Made by a program: the position numbers and the translations under genes. Shown piece after piece: positions 1 through 11,559 of a stretch of DNA of 64,000 bases. Position 1 is the first letter of the stretch. Every line of letters begins with the position of its first letter. Under the pieces are notes generated by a model, which saw only the letters and a program-made list of their open reading frames with translations, was not told the DNA's origin and did no database searches. The stretch is from Ciborinia camelliae (Eukaryota > Ascomycota > Leotiomycetes > Helotiales > Sclerotiniaceae): contig JANPYM010000002.1 in assembly GCA_025890175.1 (NCBI GenBank), positions 979,976-1,043,975 on the forward strand, in the 5' to 3' direction.

Positions 1-1
1 G

Positions 2-2489
2 CTCAGACAGGGGTCGATTCCTCATTTAGAGATGCCTCAAGCACACTCACCAGCCTATTCACAATTAGAGCCTTCACTCCCTCCAGAAGATCGTCTGAGA
101 CTCTCCATTGAATCAGCCCATCCCTCACCGGAACACATTGCCAGTCCAGGATTAACACCTCAAGATATCGCATCGTCCCCACCAGTCTTACGAAATGGAA
201 CACCGTCAATACGATCAAGTCCCCCCTGTCTTTCAAGCCCTTCGTTGCCACCCATGCCTAGGTTAGACTCGGGATTTATGAGCGGTAACTTAGATGACTT
301 TGACGATCTTTTCGGAGATGACGAGATATCACGCCCAATCGATGAAGAGGATGTTGTGGTTGCAAAGAAAAGCATCAAACGACGAGGTCCTCGTAAAACA
401 CAGCCGACAAATTCAAACCTGAATGGTGGATTTCATATTCAAGAAGAAACACCGGGTCCCATGGAATTACTTCCTAAGAGAATGCTAATCACTGAACAGC
501 CAAGGCCAAAACCTAGGGCAGTACAAGCAAAATCTAGACGAAACAGTATAATGTCCGAAGATGGACAATCACTACCCCCCTTAAAACAAGATTCGCGCCT
601 CAATTCTCGGCCGCCTTCTCAGTCTCAACCCCCTCCTAGTGTGGAGCCACCACCACCAACCTTGCATCTCCCAACTCCGCCAACGAGTGAATATACACAA
701 CCCCCTATGCCGCAAATGCATGTCCCTGCAGTACCACCACCACCACCACAACCTCGTATGGCATCTGGAAATCTTTCGCGGACTGCTTCTACTGGATCAA
801 TGGCCCTTCCGAATATTCCTGCAAGTGATCATGTTCTTCCACCTACTTTCCAGCGATCCCAGACTTGGTCTGAGCATCCACATTATATGACTGAAGTCCC
901 CAATGCACCCAGCCAAACCGAAGCCAAGAAAGCCTCCATTAAACTGAAGTTGGAGAACGCTCTTAGAAATGGACAGATGCCCCAGTATTGTGAGAATTGT
1001 GGCGCTATTGAAACTCCAACCTGGCGTAGGGCATGGTCACAAGAATGTCAAGGTGCTCCAGGCTACCATGAATACTCGGAAGAACCTGGAAGAGTTACAG
1101 CCATTAACATTCTCTCAAGAGATGATACAGGATTACCCACTTCGTATCTCCTTATCAAAAAAGCCCTTGCTGCTGGTGAAGATCAGAAACAGTACAAGGC
1201 GTTCAGTCTTTGCAATCGTAAGTCATATATAAGAATTGAAGATATGCAGTCACTAATATATTATAGCTTGTGGCATATGGATGTCGAAATACAAGTCGCA
1301 ACGCCCAGAAGCCAAATGGGGTAAAGATCCAGATGCAAAGAAAAAGCGACCTACCAAAGCCAAGGCTGCGGCGGTTATGCCCACATCAGAAGCCAATTTC
1401 CCACCATCAGACATAAACTTTCCACCATCCGAAGCATTTTACCAACAACCCGTAGCTCCTCTCGGCACCGATCGTATGTCCCCCATTGATCTCGACGGAT
1501 TAGACCCTACCAATCAGATCCCTACTGGTTACAGTCACCCAAATGAAATGCGTAGAGCGAACAGTGTTCGTCCTGCTAAAAAGTTGAACGCAATGACCTC
1601 TGATTCCGCTTCCGCAGCATTGAGGAGAGCTTTACAATCAAGTCCAGCCAGATGGACACAACATAGTCATGTGGAAGTAAGAGATGAACCAGAAGGGGAC
1701 ACTACACGAAGACTTTTATTTCCTTCTCCTCGAAAAGACCCATCTCCTAAAGTCTTAGGAGAAGTTACAACGAATGTTGTTCAGGTTGTTGACATTTACA
1801 ACGTCAAAGATGTAGTCGCTGGGACTATGAACAAGGAGAATTGTTCAGCTCCATTTAATCTAGAAGAAGACGCTGAGCTTATGAGATTAATTGAGGAGCA
1901 ATTTGCCCGACCAACCACGCCAGTTCAGAAAACTCCCGTCGCAAATCCATTCAAAACTCCAACTCGAGCAACCCCAAACCATAGGCCTATTACCAGAAGT
2001 GTAACAAGATCTGGTCGCTCGGGGAAGTCACCAAACCATCTATTGGCGCCACCTAAAACACCAAGCAAGACTCCTGGATCAAGTCGTCGAACTCCTCGTG
2101 GCAACGCTATCTTCGAGTCACCATTCACTGCCCAATTGAATCAGCTTATGTCTGATAACCCCATAAACTCTCCCTCTCAGCATATCGATTTTAATAATCT
2201 ACCTGACCTTCCAACCTTCGAAAATGGATCTTACAGTCTTCACCAATACGATGAAGATTTCTTTTCAACAGATGTACCAATGCCTAGTTCGCCACCGCGA
2301 ATGTCCTTTGGGTTTAATAATACTTCGGCTGGAGGACCTATCGATTGGGATAATTTTGGCTTTGACTCTGGCCCGATACAAAATGAAAGTGAAAAGGAAA
2401 AGGAAAAAGAAAAGGAAAAGGACAATGAGGTTCAGGTTCAGGTTAAAGAGGAGCCGATGGAGGAAACAACAATGGATGCGACGGCATAA
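2..2489 (+). CDS. GATA-type zinc-finger regulator, Ams2/Spt21-like, 5' partial
   Basis: The reading frame is open from the window edge through the ATG at 32, so the N-terminus probably lies upstream. Two exons join across an intron at 1218-1266 (GTAAGT..TAG), which restores a CxxC (CENC) and CNPC pair with a TWRR motif after the first pair, as in GATA fingers. About 70 residues separate the two cysteine pairs, against 17-18 in ordinary GATA fingers. This long loop is a feature of the Ams2/Spt21 family, which controls histone gene transcription in yeasts. The rest is low complexity: Pro/Ser-rich before the finger, basic after it (KKKRPTKAK), with TP/SP motifs in the second half suggesting kinase regulation, and an acidic C-terminus with a KEKEKEK run. 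Family membership is fairly sure; histone regulation is inferred from the family. Confidence 0.8.
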
Positions 2490-3228
2490 TTTGGGACAGA
2501 TGGACATTTTCTCATGATTGATGAGTAGCATTAGTGTGGTGTTTGGATTTTACTGTTGGGGTATATGAACTGCGAATTCAGGGGCGTTTTCAATAGCACG
2601 GAGTTTGTCATATTGCGAACGCATATGATTCTGGTTGGGATCGGGAACTGAGAATTGGCCAGCGGAAAAATTACACTATGATTGTATAATTAGTTTATGA
2701 TATCAGCGAAGTTTGACGAATTTCATATCTTATGTTGAATTCTTGTTGAAGTGAAATAAGTGAGAAAAAGAAGAGTGATTGTGGTTTGTGACTTTGCTTG
2801 TGAAGTGAAGTTTATGAGAGTGTCTTGATTTTTAGAGGGCTTGCATATGTATATGTGTAATCCTTTATGCAATATCAGCATCGAGTAATTTTGTTAATTA
2901 AGATATGCTCTTGACCAGGCAAGCTATGATATATCTCACTAACTGGCCATCTATCTAGATATTCATCATATCATCTATTCCCCATTCCTTCATTCCTGGT
3001 GTCTTGCCCAGTTCTCTCCTCTCTTCTGAATTTATTCTTTATTACGCAGAACAGCAAGTCGTCATATCACATCATAGTCTCCGTCCATAACATATCCCTC
3101 AAATGAGGAACCTCGTTTTATCCATGTATAGCATCGCTCTCAGGTATTCCATTGCATCACATCGCATCCCATCCCATCCCATCCCATCCCAAAATCCTTG
3201 TATCTCTCTCTTCCCCCAATGTCATTAT
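2490..3228. other. convergent 3' intergenic region with CATCC pentamer run
   Basis: This stretch separates the 3' ends of the GATA factor and RFA3 and should hold both 3' UTRs. It contains a short CATCC pentamer run at about 3165-3190. I see no coding signal. Confidence 0.6.
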
Positions 3229-3895
3229 TTAATTATCTTTGTACCAAATTTCTTTATATCGATGGTTTGCGTCAACTAGGGCGTTCATTGCTAGGAAATC
3301 TGTGCGGGCGGTTGGTGGGTCATCGGTTAGCTTATTTTCTCGGTGTGAAAGGGGAGGGAGACATTGGAAGGAGGAAGGGAGAAGAGTAAATGATAATAGA
3401 AAATTAAACGTACTGAAATTCGTGCCGAAATCGGTGGCTTTTAATACCTTAACACTCAAATCCTGATTTACTTTCCCGACGACCTCAACTGCGGAACCGA
3501 CTTGGAGGTGGGAGTCCTGGGTTCGGGTTCGGTTAGTTTTGGATCTTTTTGCATCTTTTATTTGGAGTTTGAAGGTTCATTCTGCTGGGGAGGGGAAAAT
3601 AGAGGATTTTGGAAGGAAGAATGAATAGCGGGCCCCAGGTAGTGGGGAGAGGTATATATAGTATAGACAGAGGGAATATAAAGAGATTAGGGAACTGAAT
3701 AAGGTAAAACAGAGAGATGAAATCCGAGAAATCAAAACTTACCCGTCCAAGAAGAACAGTAACAGCCCCGTCACAATCGATAGTCGCCTGATCCCCGCGT
3801 AATTGGGTTACTTTTCCTACCATGCGGACGGTGCGCGAGGTGAAGGAGTTCAGATAGGAGGAGGTTATGCGGGGGGTGGTGGGCGTTTCGGACAT
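3229..3895 (-). CDS. RFA3: replication protein A small subunit (RPA14/Rfa3)
   Basis: Three exons (3895-3743, 3516-3414, 3299-3229) join in frame to a 108-residue protein, the usual length for fungal Rfa3. Introns start GTAAGT and GTACGT and end in CAG. The product is a single OB fold: it begins MSETPTTPRITSSYL, continues MVGKVTQLRGDQATIDCDG, and ends in the family-typical HRYKEIWY segment. Rfa3 is the smallest subunit of the RPA heterotrimer, which coats single-stranded DNA in replication and repair and acts in the nucleus. The first exon ends exactly on a codon, and the exon 3 acceptor (CAG before ATTTCC) was chosen because it alone keeps the frame. The assignment is by motif recall, not alignment. 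Confidence 0.88.
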
Positions 3896-4460
3896 GGCGA
3901 GGTAGGTATGTATATATGTATGTATGTATGTACGTGCGATTGGAGTGAGATTTCGGGTTTGCTGGGTTTGGGGAGTGTTTATGAGATGATACGAGGCTGA
4001 GGCTGAGTGGGAGTGGATTTGTTAGAAAATATAGAGCCACAAAACGCGTGGATGGAACGCGAGAGCATGTGATGTGTTATCACTAGGGTGTGAGCTTCGT
4101 TGGTTTGTTTTTCCGCTCCGGTGCACGATGACCTTGCGCGGTATTATTATTAATTATGCAGTACCCTAGGTGCGTATAACAAATATTACTAGCGCGGAAT
4201 ATCGAAAGATCCACATACCTAGACCTCCATTCTCCACATCCACTCACGACAAACAAAAGGCGTTCGTCATCCAGTGGTAATCACAACATTATGTGAAAAA
4301 CAGACACCCAACAACATCTATAATCCCTTGCTATAGTGTCGCAAGACCAAATTTACTAATGCACAGCTATATTCAAAGAATACAATTGTGGGTGGCCCTT
4401 TGGGCAATATTTTCCTAGATCGAAGGGCTCAAAGATCGCCAAGGTCTACTTCGTACTGTT
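3896..4460. promoter_or_regulatory. upstream region of RFA3, no gene seen
   Basis: The stretch just above the RFA3 start holds a TATG microsatellite at about 3908-3932 and otherwise no coding or RNA signal that I can support. Confidence 0.4.
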
Positions 4461-4821
4461 GCGCTGTGGATTCCTCACATAAAGTTGTGTCGTGGTTCAG
4501 CGTTGGAATCTTCACAGGTAGGGTTGTGTCGTGATTCAGCAGTGGGACCTGCATCTATAGTTGCAATATGGATGGTTCAGGACTGGAATCTTTACATTCA
4601 TTTGTGACATGGTTCAGCTTTGGGATCTTCACACAAGGTTGTATACCTTATCTTCACATAGGGTTTCATTACCGTTCAGCGGTGGAATTCTTACTTTCAT
4701 TTGCATCATGGCTCAGCTGCGGAATCCTTACATACGGTTGCGTTGTGATCCAGCGGTTGCATCATGATCCAGAGGTGGAATCCTCACATACATTTGCATT
4801 ATGGCCCAGCAGTGAAATCTG
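4461..4821. repeat. diverged minisatellite, unit about 37-41 bp
   Basis: Roughly nine imperfect copies of a unit of the form GG(T)TGGAATCTTCACAT followed by a T/G-rich stretch and ending GTGGTTCAGC. The TTCAGC-type block recurs at 4496, 4535, 4576, 4613, 4675, 4712, 4749 and 4804, mostly 37-41 bp apart, with partial units at about 4640-4670 and 4760-4785. Short ORFs through it are by-products of the repetition. Confidence 0.7.
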
Positions 4822-4865
4822 GACTCGTCCTAAGCATGACGTTGAAAGGTACCGTCAATATATCA

Positions 4866-5101
4866 CTGGCAAGCCATATCTTGCTCAATGCTCTAGAAGC
4901 TTGGATGCATTGTTCGTACATCCATGGTCTTGATGCAGAAATCACTTACTGCAAAACAATCAATCATATTAAAGAAATTCACCATTTGTCGAATCAGATA
5001 TTAAAAAGCATTACCCAACGATTTGAAGCTTTTCCGTCCACGACAAGTACTTAAATGGCAAGCCATATCTTGCTAAACTCTCCAGGAACTTGAATGCCTT
5101 G
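4866..5101. repeat. diverged direct repeat pair of about 45 bp
   Basis: The segments at 4866-4913 and 5054-5101 share TGGCAAGCCATATCTTGCT followed by a similar CTC..AG..CTTG.ATGC..TG stretch. They flank about 140 bp without coding signal and probably represent an old local duplication next to the minisatellite. Confidence 0.65.
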
Positions 5102-5610
5102 CTTGCACCCCGCCCGTACAAAACTACCCGAGACCAACCAATTCGCTGTACTGCACACAAACACCAAACATCCTGATTTTTCGTCGTAAAGCGACCTTTC
5201 TCGCCAAGGCTCTAAAACATTGATTTTTTAATTATGAAATAGAAATTAAAGATCAATGTTTATATTGATAAAATCAAAATCTTTAAATCTTTTAAGCAAC
5301 CTTTTAGTGCTAGTACATTAGAGAGAAGAGAGGCCGTGGCGCAGTTGCCCGACCATCTAATGACAAATTACCGATGTAGTTAAAATTTCATGTCCACGAT
5401 AAACAGAACTAATAAGTTCAATCTTAACTTGATTCACTTTTGATAAAAACCATGTACCTTCAATAATCGATTCAACCTGTATCAATGAGGAGAGTCTCAT
5501 TATCCGCGTTACATTTACTTAGATGCCTAATTTTATACAAAAATCACTTGAAGTCGGTGAAGAACTTGAAACCCCCGCAGACAATCGCAACAATCTTTTT
5601 ACAATTCAAC

Positions 5611-8114
5611 ATGTCACGCTCATCGAGACATGTCACAGAGAAATATGTACTTTACAGTCTGGGATGGACACTACATGAGAAAGATTGTTTGACAAAATTG
5701 CTGGAAGAAACAATAAATCCATTTTTCGAAGAATTTGAGATGATGGCACTGCGAAATCCTGATATAAATACCAAGGGACCAAATCAGAAAGAAGTCGCCG
5801 ATATTGCTTCATCCGCACTCAGATCGTCGGGTGTCGAAAGAGAGTACATGATGCAACCCAAACATGAAGATTAGTCACTCCTAGACAAGTATGTCTGGTT
5901 TGTCTGGACCGTTGTCAAAGTTGAGAGGGTAGAAGGTGGAATCTGGGGGTCAAAGGATCGAGATGAAATCAATGGTTGTTGCGAGACAGCGCATCTTGTT
6001 CTGAGCTACCTCCGAAAATTTTCTACCAAGAAAATTATCGAAGAACCCAAAGATGATAATGTTCTGTCTCGAGCTCATGCATGGCCAGGAGAGGACCTAA
6101 GAATGCACCACCCTTTTGCCATCAGGGCGGATAAAACAGGAATTATCACCAGTTTTGGTTCATTCCCTCGTCATGTAGTGAACGCAGGTGATTTCGAGTC
6201 CATCCTATCTATATTCACACAACATATGCTAACTTTTTGTTTGTAGACGAGCTTTTTCAGCTCCCGGAAGACTCACAATACTAAACATCCCCACTTACCA
6301 GGAACGCCGCAAAACTTGGCACTGTTCGATTATCAAGTGATAGGCATTGCTTGGATTGTCTACAAGTTGCAGACTATACAATACTCGGCACTACTGGGTG
6401 ATGAGATGGAACTGGGCAAAACCATACAGTCTCTCTGCGTTGTTGTTCATATTTATGAGTTTATAAAGAAAAAATAAGGCAATTGGCAAAACAAGCCTGT
6501 TCTAATCGTTTTACCCAAAGGCTTGTTGCCATCTTGGCGCAAGGATTCCGAAGTTGTCTTTAGAGGGACTTCTTTCGAGGTCATGTTCTACACTAATGGC
6601 ACGAAGTTAATAGAAAGGAAATCACTCGTCAAAATGAAATTCAATGCGGTCATAATCACCACTCCGGAACTTCTAACGACTAGACACTCAACATCAAGAA
6701 TTATGAACACTAAGAAGAGATGGTGTGCAAAAAAACCCGAGGAAGAACAAAGATGATTGGCCATATGACTGGAGGGGTTGCTTCAGTTTGACCATTTTGG
6801 ACGAGGCCCACCTATGCCCCAAACAATCGTCTCAGAAGTGGCAGACGGTTCGAGCAATAAATTTCCCCCTCCACCTTTCATTATCTGGAACACCAATTAA
6901 CAACAAGCTCGCGGATCTACAAGCGATTTGTGGGCTAATGGAATCTCAAGACCTTCGGGAAAATATGACCTCAACCCAAGAGAAACAAATCCATTCTCCT
7001 ACCACGATGAAGATGAGCGGCCGTTGACTTTGTGCTCACAGAGAGCGATAGAATTAATTGAAGCCGAGCCAAGCGTGCAGAGAAAATCAACAATGTTGAG
7101 TCGGGTATATTCAAAAGTTATGCGTGGTCGAAGGGAAGAAGATCGGAGAGAAGATCCCGCCACATAAGAAGATTATAATTACACTACAAGTACAACCTGA
7201 TATGAGGGAACTGTTAGAGAATATGATGTCTTACAATCTGAGAAGACTTTGGGGATGCGGTCCAAGTCTCAGACCGGTACGTGACTAAGAGTTTGCGGGG
7301 CATTTAGCACAGACAACAACATTCCTCGTGTTCGATGGTTTGAGAATAAAAGCCGATGCTTGTCAAAAGTTTCGCACAGGCGGCCCTGACGAAGCTATTC
7401 CAAAAGATTCATAAGGAAAAGGAGTAGCGAGAAAAGTTACTCCCCAGAAGAAATTTCTATCCTACATCCAAGCTATCGCTGAAGATGTCGCTGTTGAGAT
7501 TCTCGGATTCGATCCAGCAGAGGTCTCAGGTGAAGATGAAGATGTTTAACCTGTCATTGAACAGGTTGCCCTCTTGTCCCCGAAATTAAGATATATATCA
7601 TTCTTAGCAGCGCACATCGTACTTATGTTGGAAACTAAGGCAGATCTAGGCGGAATGGCCTCATCAGCAACTCCCAATCGAATTGTTTCTTGGAGCGTTG
7701 GGCATATACACCAAATCTCTTCACGCCAATTTGAACGACAAGGCAAGATAAGCACTGGTAGAGTCCTTTAACGCCACTGATGAAACGTCAATATTAGTTA
7801 CAAGATATTCGACGTATTCAGTAGGCATCAATTTGCAACACAGATGCCATATAAATATCGTTGTGGAGCCAGCCATCTCAATCCAGGTCCAGGCCCAAGC
7901 AGAGCACAGGATTATAAGAATCGCCCAGAAGCATCCTCAACATACGATCATTCTAAGTCAGGTTGGCAATTATAATGACTGGCAACTACAAAATCAAAAG
8001 TCGAAGGCGTTGTTTGAGCTCGGGGCCAAGATTAGTAAATATGGACTCATATGGTGGAACGAGTCGCTAGATATATATGTTGCGGGGCTTGTCAACGGGA
8101 AAAGCAATAGATAA
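5611..8114 (+). pseudogene. relic of a SNF2-family helicase/ATPase
   Basis: Fragments in shifting frames carry the SNF2 landmarks in order: LFDYQVIGIAW and a Walker A-like GDEMELGKT (6316-6430), PVLIVLPKGLLPSW (6497-6540), a DEAH box inside TILDEAHLCP (6793-6822), LSLSGTPINNKL (6877-6912), an IPPHKKIIITLQV segment (7157-7196) and a motif VI-like HRIIRIAQ near 7900. The N-terminal part (5611 onward) runs to about 6245 with one TAG at 5875 and one credible intron (6188-6246, GTGATT..GCTAAC..TAG). Many stops and frameshifts follow, and the normal Gly of motif I is Glu. A retained spliceosomal intron indicates a former host gene or host gene copy. The SNF2 assignment is secure; which subfamily is not. 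Confidence 0.75.
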
Positions 8115-8955
8115 AGAGGCTCTACAGCGGAAGGTTAAAGTTAAGAACCAAGGCCACAGACAGCGAAAATCTATTGGTGGCGATCGCGAACAAGCCGGAA
8201 TCTTTTGTCCCCTCGGGGTAAAAGGTTGAAGATTCAAGAGGTAAGAAATGTTTATCCTCACACATAAGTTTATGATTTCCTCTTAATTGGCCAATACGAG
8301 TGATTGATCAATCGGCCACCTCATTGACCAATTGTAATATGCTATACGAGCTGGGCGCCCAATTGATCAATGTAGTGCCCCCCACTAAAAGAAATTGATA
8401 TTTTGATCAATAGAGCATCGCTTTATTAATAAATGTGATGCTGAAAATGAGGTTCAAAACACTGTTGATACTACCCTCTCCCAATCTACTAATGCTACGG
8501 CTCCAGCACCTTCAAAACGTACAAGATAGAGGGGCGGCGATGATGAAGGGTAGAGCATATCAAATCCTGACTGGTAAGGCAATTTCCCCCAAGTCGAAAT
8601 TCTAGTATACCCGTACTAAGTTCTCTACAGCGTATCTACATCCAGAATTGTTTTCCATACCAGTCCAGCTTTTTATCGCAACCACCTCCCGTTCAAAATG
8701 ATGCCGGAAACAAAATGGCCGTAGTAAACGTATCGTACAGCCTGCAGTCTTCTACGGTCCTCTATGGTCTCAGGACATACTGCATCTTACTTTTATGAAG
8801 CCACCTATTTAAACCTTAACAATGTGACATGCAACCTGACTTAAACCTAGACAGTAGAGTCTCGAGCACAAAACTTGAATAACTAATTTCAAGAATTCTT
8901 CAAAGTTACGATTATTAACACAACGAATTTGACAACACAGTCCTTCTCTTCCAAA
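8115..8955. other. intergenic, no gene recognised
   Basis: The stretch between the SNF2 relic and the 2EXR gene shows no conserved coding signal. It includes several TTGATCAAT-like motifs around 8290-8410 and the presumed promoter of the 2EXR gene. Confidence 0.4.
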
Positions 8956-10289
8956 ATGGGTTCCTTCTCTGCAAATAGGACTTCCTCTAGCAACACGGAC
9001 TCCTCCAACTCAATCCTCCCTCGAGAACAGCCGGAAAATAAAGCAGTGCGATTTGACATACTTCCTCCAGAGATTCGAATCATGGTATGGGAAATGACTA
9101 TACAGAAACGATTAGGTACGTACTTGCGCATTTGATTCTGCTATTGGAGCATATATTGGCCTAACTTTCCTTTAGTCCTTATGGGACCTTTCAATTTTAA
9201 AGTTATTATGGACATTGAAGGACTTGATTTGAAGAGTTGGGAATAAGAGACTTATTAATGTTCGAATGGGTATTTTATATTGAAATCATTGGTTTGGCGG
9301 GATGGTTATTATATTGTTTACGCTTGCTAACACATCGATCAACAGTTGAAGTCCGATTCGCCAGCAAACATAGGGGAGACGACCCTAACATCCATGACTT
9401 CATCGCAGACATACCCGTTATCCTACATGTTTGCCAGGAATCCAGAATCATCGGACTGAAAAAGTACGAGCTAGCTTTCTTCCACCAAGGCTGCGTGGCT
9501 CCAGTCTACTTTAACTTCAATTTGGATATTCTCTATCCTCGAGCTTCCTGCACACAGAAGCAGCTTGAGTTCTTATCCGATAACATGAAATTTAAGGACA
9601 CCAGCAGAATCCGCTATCTCGCGATGTACAACGAACATCTCGACAGAACTCGATCCGTGAACACTTGGAACGCTTTACCGCACAGCTTTCCTCGCCTCAA
9701 AATTCTTGTGGTTCTATTCAAGAGCTTTATTGATCCCAAGACTATCGATGCAAAGGCGTTACCTGCTTGCAGAGACAGTCTCCTTTGTGAGCCTAAAGTA
9801 GACCGCATCGTGTTTGCGAGTACTCGGGAGAGTCCACCTTGGGTGAAGTACAATCGGGAGGTCTTGAAGGAAAATCTCCGAGCCACTCTCCATCCCCCTG
9901 TACATGGTTGTAAACACAAGAAGAAGGGTCAGTCGCGACGAAGCCACCTCGTTCGTGCAGAGATAATGCGCAGAGATCCACTGGCGAAGAACACCCCCGA
10001 TTACGCCACGGACAAGGTCAACGAATGCAGAGATAAGCTTAAGACGGCTGCGGTTGGTCTTATGTCAAGTAATGGCCCATACAATTGGCGCGAACCACGA
10101 TTCCAGGTACTGGGGCTCTGCGAGCATGGCATCGAGTTTGAAGAGGCGCCTGGTCTCGCATACGAGGGCAAGATATTTCGACAATTTGGCAAAGACGGCT
10201 ATAGCATCAAGAAGGTGTATGAAGCAGGAAGTGTAACGGGTACCGTTGAGGACCAGAGAGAGGCAGAGAGACGCTCGTTGTGGGCGTAA
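8956..10289 (+). CDS. 2EXR-domain protein
   Basis: Two exons, 8956-9115 and 9346-10289, give 367 residues. Joining across the 230-bp intron (GTACGT..CAG) yields QKRL-VEVRFASKHRG, the layout of the fungal 2EXR domain: LPPEIRIMVWE in exon 1, then VILHVCQESR and ALxYYELxF-like LKKYELAFF in exon 2. The ATG at 8956 (AAAATGG) is preferred because the frame upstream of it has no ATG. An internal acceptor near 9173 would run into a stop at about 9243. 2EXR proteins are widespread in fungi and their biochemical role is not known, so no function is proposed. The C-terminal third is basic (KHKKKGQSRR) and not recognised. The gene appears intact although it lies between degenerate regions. Confidence 0.8.
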
Positions 10290-11115
10290 AAAAGATATTA
10301 GCTTTTTATAATGGATGCATAGAATTGCATATATGAGTAACGGGGGATAACTTGCGGCTTTTGTTTCTTTGGTTATTTTTGGGGATTTATTGATCCGGCA
10401 ATACTTTATAAATGGCACGGACTGAAGGAGTCTTAATCTTACTAGGTATCGGGATAGTATTGTAGTAAACTGTGAAGGGGAAAGGATTCTAACAGAGAAG
10501 CTGTTTGAATACTCTCTGTCTAGCTCCTGCCCTAGCTCTAGCTTCATGACTTAGGCACCAACTATTGCAGCAAACCTAGATAACAATAAATTAATTAACA
10601 GTATAATATTTCTTGAATGCTAAAATTGTTTATTATGATAAGGCTTTATGTTAAGAAAAAGCTTTTTAGTAACTATATGTAAGATAATATAACAACGAAA
10701 GTATATAGTTTCGAATTACTATTTATAAGCGTAGAGTAGAAGTGCTAATAGGTGTGAAGGTAAGGTGAGTGAGTGTTGAGAGGATGATTGCTTACAGGAT
10801 ATGCTTGGAGGCTATGGGTAGAATTGATTCTATTCAGATTGACTAAAGAGGAAAGATCAACAGTGATGTGATGCCCTTGTAAGAGGGCTTTAATGGTCCG
10901 AATGGGGACTAGCTCCCGCTGCTCTATACTGGTAGGTTCAAGTGTAGTATTATAGTTATTGATAAGAAAGAAAAGGAAAAGGAAATAGGAACTTTCTTTC
11001 CCCCTTCATATGTACGCTAAACTAGCTAAAGCAGGTTATATAATGTAGTGGCTTGTGCCCCTAGAGGCCTTGCCCCGTTACAAGCGGTTACAGTAGCAAG
11101 TGAAAAGGAGGGGGT
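10290..11115. other. AT-rich intergenic debris
   Basis: No gene is supported. A short stretch at 10516-10545 (CCCTAGCTCTAGCTTC) resembles the hexamer-based repeat at 56.1-56.4 kb. 10550-10740 is strongly AT-rich, as expected for decayed repeat DNA. Confidence 0.4.
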
Positions 11116-11293
11116 TGTCATGCCTAGGCCCCTGCCTAGTGAATGCCATGTGGCTAGTCGCGTGATCACCCTCTATATTAGATGGTGATCTTCTGAAGAA
11201 GATCCTTTCCTCTTCAGCATAGTTCTTTAACTTCTTTTATCATATTGCATATCTTAGATTCCATTCCGTATGCCCTAGGTGACGTGCCTGACA
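11116..11293 (+). mobile_element. solo-LTR-like sequence, copy A
   Basis: This 178-bp segment begins TGTCATGCCTAGGCC and ends ACGTGCCTGACA. It matches the element at 55883-56057 along its length, sharing the CTCTATATTAGATRGTGATC block, the CCTCTTCAGCATAGTTCTTT block and the ATGCCCTAGGTGACGTG end. The TG..CA termini and size fit a short LTR. The 5-bp flanks (GGGGT and AGATT) do not match, so this copy lacks a recognisable target-site duplication and may be rearranged. Confidence 0.65.
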
Positions 11294-11559
11294 AGATTCA
11301 TATTTACTCGCTGAAGCTAAACTAGATATTAGTGGCATATGCTGACTAAGCCAAGCTAAGCAACCAAGTCTACTTTGCCTGAAAAGGGGTAGCGTTTGCT
11401 CCCACAATGGTATATCGCTGTGTTATTGCCCTATATATGGCAGAGACCCAAGAGTACTGCAGATGAAGACATCATCGGATCCATACCATAGGCTAGTCAC
11501 ACAATTGATGGTTTCGTCTAGAATATTTTCTTCTCTCCTCATCATACCGCCTTGGAAGA

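Noticed and set aside
5330..5400. tRNA-like GCCGTGGCGCAGTTG stretch
   Set aside because: Resembles the start of a tRNA, but no anticodon arm, B box (GGTTCRANTC) or closing acceptor stem follows.
9237..9345. Extension of the 2EXR second exon upstream as coding sequence
   Set aside because: Treating 9116-9345 as an intron gives a continuous 2EXR domain; the extension has no ATG and disrupts the motif spacing.
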